NCBI GenBank assembly: GCA_965228955.1
Contig: OZ245848.1
Span: 4,774,001 to 4,838,000 of the forward strand
DNA: 64,000 nucleotides
Direction of reading: 5' to 3'
From: JANSWY01 sp965228955
GTDB lineage: Bacteria; Bacteroidota; Bacteroidia; Cytophagales; Cyclobacteriaceae
The notes below the pieces were generated by a model. The model was not told the origin of the DNA. It searched no databases and saw only the letters and a list, made by a program, of their open reading frames with translations. Position 1 is the first letter of the stretch. Each line of letters begins with the position of its first letter. Shown one piece after another: positions 26,897 to 34,976 of the stretch. The position numbers and the translations under genes are program-made.

Positions 26897-27622
26897 ATGA
26901 TTAAATTTTTCTTTAACCAAGAAGAGTTTGATATCCGACTGGAATGGGGCATTCGAGGAGTAGAGGAATTAAGGGCCATTTCAGATGTGATCATTATTGT
27001 GGATATACTTTCCTTTTCTACTTGTGTAAGTGTAGCTGCAGAAAACGGCGCATTAATATTCCCATATCGATGGAAGGACGAAACCGCATTGGATTTCGCA
27101 AAATCTAAACAAGCAGAATTAGCTGACTTCAATAGAAAGTTTGCAAATGGATATTCACTTTCTCCAACCTCATTACTAAACATCTCTGCTAATACTAAGC
27201 TTGTCTTACCCTCTCCAAATGGTTCCAGTTTGTCTCTATCAACCGGTTCAACTCCCACTCTTTGTGGATCATTGAGAAATGCAGTAGCTGTCGCTAACCA
27301 CGCTATGCAAATTGGAAATAAGATTGCTGTAATTGCTGCAGGAGAAAAATGGGGAGATGGTTCATTGAGAGTCGCCATTGAAGACTACATTGGAGCTGGA
27401 GCAATTACTAGTCATTTGAATGGACATCTCTCACCTGAGTCAGAATTGGCAAGGAACTCATATTTGTCAATGAAAAATAATTTGGTCGACACTATCAATG
27501 CTTGCATTTCAGGAAAAGAGCTCATCACTAGAGGTTTTGAAAAGGATGTTGAGCTAGCTTGTGAATTGAATGTTAGCTCATCTGTTCCCATCCTTATTGA
27601 TGGTTATTACAAAGGTGTTTAG
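26897..27622 (+). CDS. comB: 2-phosphosulfolactate phosphatase family protein
   Basis: Mg-dependent acid phosphatase family known from coenzyme M synthesis. Family features are VIIIVDILSFSTCVSVA (about 31-47), the SPNGSSLSL loop and a C-terminal IAAGEKWGDGSLRVAIEDYIGAGAI segment with acidic metal ligands. Length 241 residues is typical. The organism is not expected to make coenzyme M; in Bacteroidota this family has no settled substrate, so only the phosphatase class is claimed. Confidence 0.83.
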   Translation: MIKFFFNQEEFDIRLEWGIRGVEELRAISDVIIIVDILSFSTCVSVAAENGALIFPYRWKDETALDFAKSKQAELADFNRKFANGYSLSPTSLLNISANTKLVLPSPNGSSLSLSTGSTPTLCGSLRNAVAVANHAMQIGNKIAVIAAGEKWGDGSLRVAIEDYIGAGAITSHLNGHLSPESELARNSYLSMKNNLVDTINACISGKELITRGFEKDVELACELNVSSSVPILIDGYYKGV

Positions 27623-27660
27623 GAAGTTTTAGAATTTAAATAATCCGATTTTAGTCTAGC

Positions 27661-27695
27661 CCTAACACATACATTATCTCCCAATCCTAAGTTAG
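27661..27695 (+). promoter_or_regulatory. Possible weak Pho-box-like element
   Basis: CCTAACA (27661) and CATTATC (27672) are 11 bp apart, and TAAGTTAG (27688-27695) follows after 9 bases. The spacing is that of the stronger sites, but only one unit matches well, and the ATG at 27700 leaves almost no leader. Confidence 0.3.
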
Positions 27696-27699
27696 CAGT

Positions 27700-28362
27700 A
27701 TGCCCAAGAAACCACTTCAAATAGCATTGATTGGAGATAGAAATGGTGACTATCTCCCACACACTTCTGCTGAATCAATTATTCCAAAATTATCTAATGA
27801 CCTCAACATTCATACTGAGGTTACCTGGGTATGTACAGGAAACACATTTAATGAGGATTTAAGTCGATACGACATAATCTGGTCAGGGTCCGGGCCATAT
27901 CTTGATCCGGAAGGTGCGATGCATGCGATTCAATTTGCCAGAGAAAAAGGAATTCCATTTATTGGGACATGCTCAGGATTCAAATACACAATTATTGAAT
28001 TAGCCAAAAATGTCTGCAAAGCCAAAAATTGTGAAGATTTCATCTCATTAAATGAAAGTTGCGGTAGAGATTACAAAGACCTACACATCGAACTTCATTC
28101 TAACAAAACCCAATCTTATTATGGTTCTTCCAATGTCATAGAAACATCTCATTGTAGATTCGAGATAAACCCTTATTACCTACAAGAGGTCAATGACCAT
28201 TTCACATTTGCGGGAACTGCTGATGATGGTAGAATGGTGATTGCTGAACTAACTAACCATCCATTTTTTCTGGCTACTTTATTCCTTCCTCAGTTAAATC
28301 AAGACAGTTTACTACTTAAGCAAATGTTAAAAGTAGCTCACGAATTGAGCTGTCAAAAGTAA
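27700..28362 (+). CDS. CTP-synthase C-terminal-like glutaminase protein
   Basis: 220 residues resembling the class I glutaminase domain of CTP synthase without the synthetase half. The nucleophile elbow is GTCSGFKY (C91) and the downstream catalytic His is H187 in NHPFFLATLFLPQ. The Glu that normally follows as HPE is Phe189 here. This corresponds to a free-standing family in which some members carry selenocysteine at the nucleophile. Substrate and partner are unknown. It stands alone after comB. Confidence 0.65.
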   Translation: MPKKPLQIALIGDRNGDYLPHTSAESIIPKLSNDLNIHTEVTWVCTGNTFNEDLSRYDIIWSGSGPYLDPEGAMHAIQFAREKGIPFIGTCSGFKYTIIELAKNVCKAKNCEDFISLNESCGRDYKDLHIELHSNKTQSYYGSSNVIETSHCRFEINPYYLQEVNDHFTFAGTADDGRMVIAELTNHPFFLATLFLPQLNQDSLLLKQMLKVAHELSCQK

Positions 28363-28472
28363 TTTCATCACCCTAATTATTTACTTTATCGAAATATTAC
28401 GATAAAGTTAATTTAATGCGTCCTTTTTGTTAGATTTATATAAAGATTGTGAGTCTAAGATTAGTGGATGAT

Positions 28473-29090
28473 ATGAAACGTATTTGCTTATTCATTTTGG
28501 TAGTATTTCTGAGTTTTTCATTGCAGGCGCAACTGGAGGTGATGGAGAAAGGAAAAGATGCACTTCTTGTCACAAATCAGGGAGATTCTCTTTGGGGTAA
28601 AGCTGAATTGGATTTTGAAAATAAAGTGGTACAAATACGTGGTGAGCAAGGTTTTCGAGTAATTGATTTACCAAAAGTTGAGACATTAAGACTTTATGAT
28701 TCAGAAACTCATGCGATTTCTTCTTACCGTAGATATTATCAGGAAAACGGTAAATCAGAATTATTAGAACAAGTTGTGATTGGCTCGATTCATTTTCTTA
28801 GAAAAGCAGAACTTCAGACTTATCAAACCTACACTGGAACCACCATGCTCAACCAGTCTAATGAGGTTACGGAAAATCAATATTTCATGTGGTCCAAGGG
28901 AGAACTTACAAAAATCAAAAACTTCAAGAAGCAGCTGACTCAAATATTGACCAATAAAGAATCAGAATTGATTGAAGTTTACCGAAAGTCTGGGAATTTA
29001 AAATACTACAAAGATTACGATCAGGCTTTGTTGGTGGATTATGTAAATGTAATCCGAGAGTCTCCGGTTTTGACTTACAGCAGAAAGTAG
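28473..29090 (+). CDS. Secreted protein of unknown function, paralogue A
   Basis: 205 residues from the ATG at 28473, which gives a clean signal peptide (MKRICLFILVVFLSFSLQAQ). The mature part is predicted mostly beta with a C-terminal segment LTKIKNFKKQLTQIL. The same segment (FQKVKNFKKQLEIL) and overall layout occur in the protein at 35247-35921, so the two are paralogues. No known domain recognised. It lies within the phosphonate island but shows no obvious Pho-box-like repeat. Confidence 0.6.
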   Translation: MKRICLFILVVFLSFSLQAQLEVMEKGKDALLVTNQGDSLWGKAELDFENKVVQIRGEQGFRVIDLPKVETLRLYDSETHAISSYRRYYQENGKSELLEQVVIGSIHFLRKAELQTYQTYTGTTMLNQSNEVTENQYFMWSKGELTKIKNFKKQLTQILTNKESELIEVYRKSGNLKYYKDYDQALLVDYVNVIRESPVLTYSRK

Positions 29091-29091
29091 T

Positions 29092-29967
29092 CTAACATTC
29101 CTGCCAATCAAGATTCTTTAGAGTTTCTATCAATTTATTTTCAATTTCAAACTCAAGGTATTTCAGTCCTCGATACACAAGAGAGAATAGACCTTTATTG
29201 CTAATCGCAATAGTTAAGTCTTCCTGAAGATCAACTCTCCATTCCAAATCCTGGTTTTCTTTACCCAAATCAGACAAATCAAACCTGTCGATTAATTCTT
29301 GAAAAGAAAATGGCATTTTTAAAATATAATCCGCTTTATCTCTTTGATTGACGACAAAATCATGATGAGCCTTGGTAACTGTTTCAATAAACCCTTCTAA
29401 TATCAAGGCAGGGTCTCTCCCCTTGTATCGCTCCAATGTATTCCTAAAAATTCGCCGAATCACTCTTGTGTAAAATGGAGCTTCTATGTAGATCAGTAAA
29501 TCATTCTTTTCAGACAATTTCCCATGCCCCGAAAATAGACCTTCGAAAAAGATTATTGAAGCAGGTTGTAGCTTCACTTTGCCAATTGGCTCATCAGATT
29601 TAAATGAATAATCAGGAATATCCACTTCCTCATTATTCAAAAGTTTGGTAAGGACTCTGTCACATTCTCCAATAGAAAAATTATCGGGATGGTCCCATTT
29701 ATAGGTAGGGCTTATATTCTTGAGGTATGCCTCATTATTCTGAAAAACGTCCTGGTGAAGTACCACACTTCTGCCCTGAAAATGATCGATCAAGCTCTTT
29801 GTCACAATGGAACTTTTTCCAGTACAAGATCCTCCACAAATTGTGATTAATGTATTCTTTCCTTTCGATTGATGTGCCAGAAGCTTTTCAATATTATGAA
29901 CCAATGAATTCAAAGAAGCCTCAGAATAATTCTCAGCCTCTTTTTTATCGGATAGGGATAAGTTCAT
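29092..29967 (-). CDS. Uridine-kinase/phosphoribulokinase-family P-loop kinase
   Basis: P-loop protein with Walker A GGSCTGKSS, the family-typical HQDVF, WDHPDNFSIGE, FEGLFSGHG and the lid RVIRRIFRNTLERYKGRD. These are hallmarks of uridine kinases and phosphoribulokinase-like small-molecule kinases. At about 291 residues it is longer than Udk (about 210), with a 90-residue C-terminal extension. The start at 29967 is used; a start at 29982 is also open. It overlaps the upstream beta-propeller gene by about 20 bases, so the two are cotranscribed. A ribose or nucleoside substrate would fit the C-P lyase products, but this is inference. Confidence 0.65.
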   Translation of the reverse strand: MNLSLSDKKEAENYSEASLNSLVHNIEKLLAHQSKGKNTLITICGGSCTGKSSIVTKSLIDHFQGRSVVLHQDVFQNNEAYLKNISPTYKWDHPDNFSIGECDRVLTKLLNNEEVDIPDYSFKSDEPIGKVKLQPASIIFFEGLFSGHGKLSEKNDLLIYIEAPFYTRVIRRIFRNTLERYKGRDPALILEGFIETVTKAHHDFVVNQRDKADYILKMPFSFQELIDRFDLSDLGKENQDLEWRVDLQEDLTIAISNKGLFSLVYRGLKYLEFEIENKLIETLKNLDWQEC

Positions 29968-30847
29968 CTTGTCGGATTTCATGGAGTGTACCGCTTGGTT
30001 CTCTGGAGATAATCAGGGATTCACCATCAAAACAAATACCTTCCATTCCAGAAGCATTTAATGGCATCCACCAAATTTTGCCGTCAAAGTAATCATCTTT
30101 ATTGAGGGCTTCAAATATCCAGACGCCACTGTAAGTAAGAACAGCAATTTTCTTCCCATCTTCTGAGGCATCTGCCCCTGTGACTTTCCCTTTAATATCA
30201 AAAGCATCCAGGTAAGTGATTTCATTCATTTCTGCAGGATCGTTTTGGTCCAATCGGTAAAGTTTCGTGTAGGTATCACTCCTGTTTTTAGAAAGCACAT
30301 AGATTTTACCATGAGCATAAAAAGCTCCCTCAGCATCGAAATTGAAGTTACTTTTTGGAGCTGGAAACTTTTTCTGATCTGGGTATTCGAAAAATATTTT
30401 CTTAAAAACCCTATTGTTTCTCTGCGTTGGATCCGACTCTCTGATGTAATAAAAAACCATATCCCTTCTACAATTGCAGTTGTTCCCAAAATCTGCAACT
30501 ATGAGATTCCCTCCGTCATCAGTCATGATATCTTCCCAATCCATACTTACCGCATCCCCTATCAACTGACCGGTACTGGTTTCATACCTGTATGACTTCA
30601 CCACTTCCCCATTTCTATTGATCGGAATTACTGATGTTTCATGCCCAGAGTCATTGTGAACCCAATAAACTCCATCATAAAGTCTGCTTTTGATAATTCC
30701 GGAAGTTTCTGGATGAACAACCGTATCCAATTGAGCAATAACTTCTAAATCGATTGGTTCCCTTTTCGGAAGTTCAACTGATTTTACCTGGGCAAACAAT
30801 GAGAAGTTGACAGTAATAAAAATCGAAAATATAATAAGATGTCTCAT
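29945..30847 (-). CDS. Secreted beta-propeller-like protein
   Basis: 300 residues with a signal peptide (MRHLIIFSIFITVNFSLFAQ). The mature protein has repeated strands ending in acidic/aromatic patterns (GVYWVHNDSGH, NLIVADFGNNCNCRRD, FDAEGAFYAHGKIYVLSK, GKKIAVLTYSGVWIFE, MEGICFDGESLIISRE). These suggest a six-bladed propeller like SdiA-regulated/esterase-type proteins. Function unknown. It is the first gene of a two-gene minus-strand operon with the P-loop kinase. Confidence 0.65.
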   Translation of the reverse strand: MRHLIIFSIFITVNFSLFAQVKSVELPKREPIDLEVIAQLDTVVHPETSGIIKSRLYDGVYWVHNDSGHETSVIPINRNGEVVKSYRYETSTGQLIGDAVSMDWEDIMTDDGGNLIVADFGNNCNCRRDMVFYYIRESDPTQRNNRVFKKIFFEYPDQKKFPAPKSNFNFDAEGAFYAHGKIYVLSKNRSDTYTKLYRLDQNDPAEMNEITYLDAFDIKGKVTGADASEDGKKIAVLTYSGVWIFEALNKDDYFDGKIWWMPLNASGMEGICFDGESLIISREPSGTLHEIRQDELIPIR

Positions 30848-30939
30848 GATTTAAATTTTCAGGAAGTTCCACCACATATATTAGTCAAGTTTAAATCCCG
30901 CTATAAGATTTGATTAGATACTCTCATTGGTCACTCACA

Positions 30940-30996
30940 ATTAATCATCTTAAAATAGTTCACTAATTCACTGTTAGCAGATGGTATGTAACCTTA
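30940..30996 (+). promoter_or_regulatory. Possible weak Pho-box-like element before the phnD2-arsM operon
   Basis: ATTAATC (30940), TAAAATA (30951), ACTAATT (30962) and GTTAGCA (30973) keep 11-bp spacing, and TAACCTTA (30989-30996) follows after 9 bases. Only the third unit is close to the consensus, so the call is tentative. Confidence 0.28.
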
Positions 30997-31000
30997 CCAT

Positions 31001-31762
31001 ATGAATATTGATAATACAAAACGATTTTCTGATCGTGTCTCCAACTATATAAAATATCGTCCAGGTTATCCTGAAGAAATCATCTCATTTTTAGAAGAAA
31101 CTACTGGATTAACCCAACAGTCATTAATCGCTGATATCGGGTCAGGCACAGGTAAGTTGTCTGAAATCTTTTTGGATAATGGTTATAACTTATATGGAGT
31201 TGAACCTAATGATGAAATGAGGGAAGCAGCAGAAGCTGAATTTCAAGACAATCCACATTTCAAAAGCATCAACGGAACTGCCGAAAACACCACTCTGCCG
31301 TCAGATTCTTTCTCTCATATCATTGCCGGCCAAGCTTTCCATTGGTTTGACCCGGTTTTATGTAAGACTGAATTTCAAAAAATCCTCAAACCTGGTGGTT
31401 GGGCTATTTTGATTTGGAATGAAAGGGATGTTGACTCACCATTTCTTGAAGATTATGAGTCCTTTCTTCTGAAGCATGCTATTCGATATGCTGAGGTTGT
31501 CCACCGAAACATTGATGAAAAAGTTTTGTCGACATTTTATGAACCTTTCTCATATAAAATCAAATCTACTCCAAGCTATCAGTTATTTGATTTTGAAGGC
31601 ACTTTAGGTAGATATCAATCCTCGTCCTATGCATTCAAAGAAGGTGATAATGAATTCCCAGCTGCTAAAGAAGCATTGAAAGTGCTATTCGATAATTATC
31701 AGCAGGATGGTCTAATAAAAATGGAATACCAGACCAACATTTATTACGGCCAATTGAAATAA
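31001..31762 (+). CDS. Class I SAM-dependent methyltransferase (Methyltransf_11)
   Basis: 253 residues. It opens with FSDRVSNYIKYRPGYPEEII, the usual start of a bacterial/yeast TMT1-like methyltransferase group. Motif I is IADIGSGTGKLSEIF, then GVEPNDEMR, and FHWFDP with LKPGGWAILIWNE. Substrate unknown. It is 10 bases upstream of phnD2 and in the same operon as arsM. Confidence 0.8.
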   Translation: MNIDNTKRFSDRVSNYIKYRPGYPEEIISFLEETTGLTQQSLIADIGSGTGKLSEIFLDNGYNLYGVEPNDEMREAAEAEFQDNPHFKSINGTAENTTLPSDSFSHIIAGQAFHWFDPVLCKTEFQKILKPGGWAILIWNERDVDSPFLEDYESFLLKHAIRYAEVVHRNIDEKVLSTFYEPFSYKIKSTPSYQLFDFEGTLGRYQSSSYAFKEGDNEFPAAKEALKVLFDNYQQDGLIKMEYQTNIYYGQLK

Positions 31763-31772
31763 CTAAAGACTG

Positions 31773-32666
31773 ATGAAACGTTTTTTAATTATTCTTATCG
31801 CATCGATCATCCTTATTGGTTGTAACTCAAAAACTACAGATTCAGACCCAAAAGAATTGGTAATTGGTTTTGTGCCATCCGAAGAAGCGGCGCGAATGAT
31901 CCGCAACATGAAGCCGGTCACCGGTTTCCTGGAAAAGGAATTGGGCATACCGATCAAAACATATAGGGGAAGCGATTATACGGCAATCATTGAAGGTATG
32001 AAAGGAGAAAAAGTGGATATTGGGATTTTTGGGCCATTTTCTTATGTGCTAGCTTCTGATAATGCAGGTGCAGAACCTTTGGTAGTTCCTTGTGACCGAA
32101 ATACCAAGATCCCTGCAAGCTACAGTAGTATTTTGATCACTCATAAGAACTCACCAATCAAGACTTTAGAAGATCTAAAAAGTGAAAAGCAGAAATACTC
32201 GTTATCCTTTTCTGATCCCGCTTCCACATCTGGTCACCTGGTACCGCGTGGATATTTGCATTCAATTAATATCAGTCCAGAAGATCACTTTACTGAGATT
32301 TTATTCTCTGGTAGCCACACTGCTACTATACTCTCATTAGTTAATGAAAAGGTAGATGTGGCCGGCTGTTCACTCAATGTTTTCAACAAAATGATTGAAC
32401 GAGAAATGATCAAAACTGAGGACGTAAACATTATCTGGAAATCTAATCCCATGCCAGTAGATCTGGTAACCGTAAGAAGTGGATTATCTCAAAACCTTAA
32501 AAACAAGTTGCAGGACATCTACCTAAGAGTAGCTGATGAAGAACCTGCATCAGCTGGCTATTTCTACGAAGAGTGGAACGACTCAACTTTAGTATTTCTG
32601 GCTGCAAATGATTCTCTCTATTCAGAAATAAGATCTCTGTCTGAATTGGTACTAAATGAACTCTAA
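31773..32666 (+). CDS. PhnD-family substrate-binding lipoprotein (PhnD 2)
   Basis: 297 residues, lipobox LIGC (C17). It carries RGSDYTAIIEGMKGEKVDIGIFGPFSYVLA and SDPASTSGHLVPRGYL, both PhnD-family ligand segments. A Cys (C107, EPLVVPC) lies at the edge of the binding cleft region. It is flanked by a methyltransferase and arsM (12-base gap) rather than by permease genes. The PhnD family also includes arsenite- and phosphite-binding sensors (AioX, PtxB), so the ligand may be phosphonate, phosphite or an arsenical. Confidence 0.8.
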   Translation: MKRFLIILIASIILIGCNSKTTDSDPKELVIGFVPSEEAARMIRNMKPVTGFLEKELGIPIKTYRGSDYTAIIEGMKGEKVDIGIFGPFSYVLASDNAGAEPLVVPCDRNTKIPASYSSILITHKNSPIKTLEDLKSEKQKYSLSFSDPASTSGHLVPRGYLHSINISPEDHFTEILFSGSHTATILSLVNEKVDVAGCSLNVFNKMIEREMIKTEDVNIIWKSNPMPVDLVTVRSGLSQNLKNKLQDIYLRVADEEPASAGYFYEEWNDSTLVFLAANDSLYSEIRSLSELVLNEL

Positions 32667-32678
32667 TACAATAATACA

Positions 32679-33470
32679 ATGAATGAAAATGTAATCTCCG
32701 ATGAAGAATTGAAGCAATCAGTTCGTGATAGATATGCTGAAATAGCAAAAACAAGATCTTCTTGCTGTGGATCTACAAAAAGTGGAACCAGCGCGTTTAG
32801 TGATGATTATTCAGCACTTGACGGTTATGTTGCTGACGCAGATTTAAACCTTGGCTGTGGAGTTCCCACAGAATATGCTAAAATGAGTGAAGGTGATCAC
32901 GTGTTGGACCTTGGTGCTGGCGCGGGAAATGATGTATTTGTTTCAAGAAGAGTTGTAGGAGAAACAGGTAAAGTGGTTGGCCTGGACATGACCCAGGAAA
33001 TGATTGACAGAGCCAATGAAAACAAGTCCAAGCTGGGTTATGAAAACGTGGAGTTTGTTCTTGGAGAAATTGAAGACATGCCTCTTGAAGACAACTCTTT
33101 TAATGTGGTAATTTCCAATTGCGTATTAAACCTTGTTCCCGACAAAGTAAAAGCTTACCAGGAAGTTCACCGCGTTCTTAAACCAGAAGGGCATTTCAGC
33201 ATGTCTGATGTAGTAATCATTGATAACCTGCCAGAAAAAGTACAAAGAGCTGCGGAGCTATATTCAAGCTGTGTCGCTGGTGCGTTATTAAAAGAAACTT
33301 ATGTTTCAGCTATTGAAGAAGCAGGTTTTAAGGACATTGAGATTTTGAAGGAAAAAGAAATTCATGTGTCGGATGAGACATTGAGCAAAGCGCTTACTCC
33401 AGAAGAAATTGAAGAATATAGAAAGCAGCCATCTCCAGTAGTAAGTATTACGATTTTTGGAAGAAAGTAG
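32679..33470 (+). CDS. arsM: Arsenite S-adenosylmethionine methyltransferase
   Basis: Methylates As(III) to mono- and dimethyl arsenicals. The three conserved As-binding cysteines are visible at C60 (NLGCGVP), C148 (SNCVLNL) and C198 (SSCVAGAL), with the extra N-terminal pair C29-C30 (SSCCGS). The Rossmann motif is VLDLGAGAGNDVF. The 263-residue length is normal for bacterial ArsM. It is the third gene of a methyltransferase-phnD2-arsM operon; no arsR or arsB is nearby. Confidence 0.9.
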   Translation: MNENVISDEELKQSVRDRYAEIAKTRSSCCGSTKSGTSAFSDDYSALDGYVADADLNLGCGVPTEYAKMSEGDHVLDLGAGAGNDVFVSRRVVGETGKVVGLDMTQEMIDRANENKSKLGYENVEFVLGEIEDMPLEDNSFNVVISNCVLNLVPDKVKAYQEVHRVLKPEGHFSMSDVVIIDNLPEKVQRAAELYSSCVAGALLKETYVSAIEEAGFKDIEILKEKEIHVSDETLSKALTPEEIEEYRKQPSPVVSITIFGRK

Positions 33471-33500
33471 ATGCTAGATATTAGACATTAGACTAATGGA

Positions 33501-33527
33501 TCAGAGTCTCTCGTAGAGGACTCTGAT
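33501..33527. repeat. REP-like palindrome 1
   Basis: CAGAGTC...GACTCTG forms a 7-bp stem, extended after a bulged T by CTC/GAG around a 3-base loop. It is the same unit as at 33571, 34262, 34315 and 48601. Confidence 0.8.
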
Positions 33528-33570
33528 ACTTTCTTATAAGAACCGCTCCCAAACAGAGAACCGCTCCCAG

Positions 33571-33597
33571 TCAGAGTCTCTCGAAGAGGACTCTGAT
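33571..33597 (+). repeat. REP-like palindrome 2
   Basis: Same 24-bp unit (loop CGA). It is preceded by a doubled GAACCGCTCCC motif (33540-33569). Its exact inverted copy lies at 34315, on the other side of the transposase gene. Confidence 0.8.
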
Positions 33598-33619
33598 GAA
33601 TCGGAACGGATTAACAGAC

Positions 33620-34189
33620 CTACCCCCATACCTCACGATAATGAGTCAAATATTCAGAGGTCAAGCCTCTTTCATAAAAGCCTGCACTTGAATATTCGTA
33701 AAGTGTCCAATCCTCCGCTAGGTCCCATTTTCCATTCGTTGGATTTCTATGGATATAATTCAATTTTGTTTCCAAAATTCCTCTTGAGAAACACAGCTTA
33801 GCATCAAAAGACAACTTAAAAACTTGATGTTGCTTATTCTTTATGATTTCATTGTACTCCACGCCATTTTTTAGAACCCTCAACATATTCTCCTTGTCCC
33901 CTTGTAATTTGAATCTTTTTACAATTTCATAAGCTAGAAACCTTTTGCCATTGCCAACAAGCTGATTCAGATACTTCGGACATTCTTCATGTACATGAAG
34001 TAATCCATGAAAGTGATTTGGCATAATAACATATCCCAGAATTGAAACATTATTATCAACTAGGTATTGAAACCACTTATCGAAATAACTGTAGAGATTT
34101 GTCATTTCAAACAATGAAATCCACTCATAGCAAGTGAAGGTAATAAAATAGGTTTCTGCTTTTACCAGATGGTTTTTATGGGTTGCCAT
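33620..34189 (-). CDS. REP-associated tyrosine transposase (RAYT, IS200-like Y1 family)
   Basis: 189 residues. It shows the HUH motif in YVIMPNHFHGLLHV (about 53-66) and the catalytic Tyr with helix context KLNYIHRNP (about 150), plus the RAYT C-terminal YSSAGFYERG. The gene is flanked on both sides by REP-like palindromes, as expected of a RAYT that mobilises REPs. It appears intact. No IS-like terminal inverted repeats beyond the REPs are seen. Confidence 0.88.
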   Translation of the reverse strand: MATHKNHLVKAETYFITFTCYEWISLFEMTNLYSYFDKWFQYLVDNNVSILGYVIMPNHFHGLLHVHEECPKYLNQLVGNGKRFLAYEIVKRFKLQGDKENMLRVLKNGVEYNEIIKNKQHQVFKLSFDAKLCFSRGILETKLNYIHRNPTNGKWDLAEDWTLYEYSSAGFYERGLTSEYLTHYREVWG

Positions 34190-34261
34190 TTGGCAAATCT
34201 AAAAAGCGATAAGCTTTTTATAGTGGACTAATAAGTGCATCCAACACACCCCACCCCCTCG

Positions 34262-34289
34262 ATCAGAGTCTCTCATAGAGGACTCTGAT
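34262..34289 (+). repeat. REP-like palindrome 3
   Basis: ATCAGAGTC-TCTCATAGAG-GACTCTGAT; same unit and orientation as copies 1 and 2, with one base changed in the loop. Confidence 0.8.
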
Positions 34290-34314
34290 CAATAGAGTTT
34301 TACGCTTCTTGTTC

Positions 34315-34342
34315 ATCAGAGTCCTCTTCGAGAGACTCTGAT
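34315..34342 (-). repeat. REP-like palindrome 4, inverted copy of REP 2
   Basis: The reverse complement is identical to REP 2 over the whole unit and its TGAA/TTCA edge, so REP 2 and REP 4 form a long inverted pair around the transposase gene. Confidence 0.8.
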
Positions 34343-34498
34343 AAGGAGCGGAAGAGGTGACTCTGATTGGGAGCGCTATCGGGAGGCTTATGCAGATGGG
34401 AAAGAAAATTTTGTAATGAGGATAACCAAGAAGTCGAAGGACTTCTATAATTCAAAGGCATCAGTCAGGAAAGACCCGACTGATACCAATTCCCTTTT

Positions 34499-34909
34499 CT
34501 AAAACTGACTCACGATTGTAAAAGCTCCAGCTGCAAGACACACCAGACTCACAGTCACCGTGAGCACATACAAGCCAAGACAAACCAGTTTCTTCACTCC
34601 AAATGGTTCTGCTTTTTTCGCCTTTACATTTGTTGTCTCCTGCTTATTAAACTCCACATAGGTCGGCTTCATATCCGATCCAATTGCAAGCACATCGTAA
34701 TCAAGCTCTCCATACTGACCCTCCTTTGCGATGACTGCATTTAATAGGGACTTTGTAAAATCAATCACTCCTTTTTCATTGGCCTGAACAAACTCATCCA
34801 GCTCATCTGCTTTTTTGAAAGCAAAGTAAGATTCACCAGAAAAGTCCACAGACTCCAAACTCTGAAGGATTGTTTTTAACTGCTCTTTTTTACTTACTGT
34901 TAGTTCCAT
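34499..34909 (-). CDS. Small protein with C-terminal membrane anchor, unknown function
   Basis: 136 residues: a soluble N-terminal part (about 1-105, charged, no known motif) and one strong transmembrane helix near the C-terminus (LVCLGLYVLTVTVSLVCLAAGAF). This is a tail-anchored-like layout. No family recognised. Its start codon lies 33 bases downstream of a strong terminator-like hairpin on the same strand, so expression may depend on read-through or on a promoter inside the short spacer. Confidence 0.55.
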   Translation of the reverse strand: MELTVSKKEQLKTILQSLESVDFSGESYFAFKKADELDEFVQANEKGVIDFTKSLLNAVIAKEGQYGELDYDVLAIGSDMKPTYVEFNKQETTNVKAKKAEPFGVKKLVCLGLYVLTVTVSLVCLAAGAFTIVSQF

Positions 34910-34935
34910 TTTTTCAGGATATTAAAATGTTAGAC

Positions 34936-34969
34936 AAAAAAAACCCGAGTTAGACTACTAACTCGGGTT
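34936..34969 (-). terminator. Strong terminator in the leader of the 34499-34909 gene (candidate attenuator)
   Basis: A perfect 12-bp stem AACCCGAGTTAG-(4)-CTAACTCGGGTT (34942-34969) is followed on the minus strand by eight T. A third copy of one arm (35018-35027, AACCCGAGTT on plus) lies 50 bases upstream in the same transcript and could pair with the terminator's first arm as an antiterminator. Confidence 0.6.
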
Positions 34970-34976
34970 CCTCTTT

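Larger units (their letters stand above)
34190..34498. other. Intergenic stretch with REPs and a possible gene remnant
   Basis: Contains REP-like palindromes (34262-34289 and 34315-34342) and a partial REP half (CTCTGATTGGGAGCG, about 34361). After them, one frame (about 34363-34500, plus strand) reads DWERYREAYADGKENF and ends in DTNSLF with a stop. It has the composition of a real protein tail but no start, so it may be the 3' remnant of a gene cut by REP/RAYT insertion. A 7-bp hairpin (ATCAGTC/GACTGAT) lies near 34459-34485. Confidence 0.4.

Noticed and set aside
33472..33500. Short TTAGACATTAGAC repeats, also near 52611-52645, as a mobile element.
   Set aside because: Simple AT-rich intergenic repeats with no coding part or clear boundaries.
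33501..34342. Repeated 24-bp palindromes as a CRISPR array.
   Set aside because: Spacing is irregular, copies occur in both orientations and no cas genes are near; the RAYT gene explains them as REPs.
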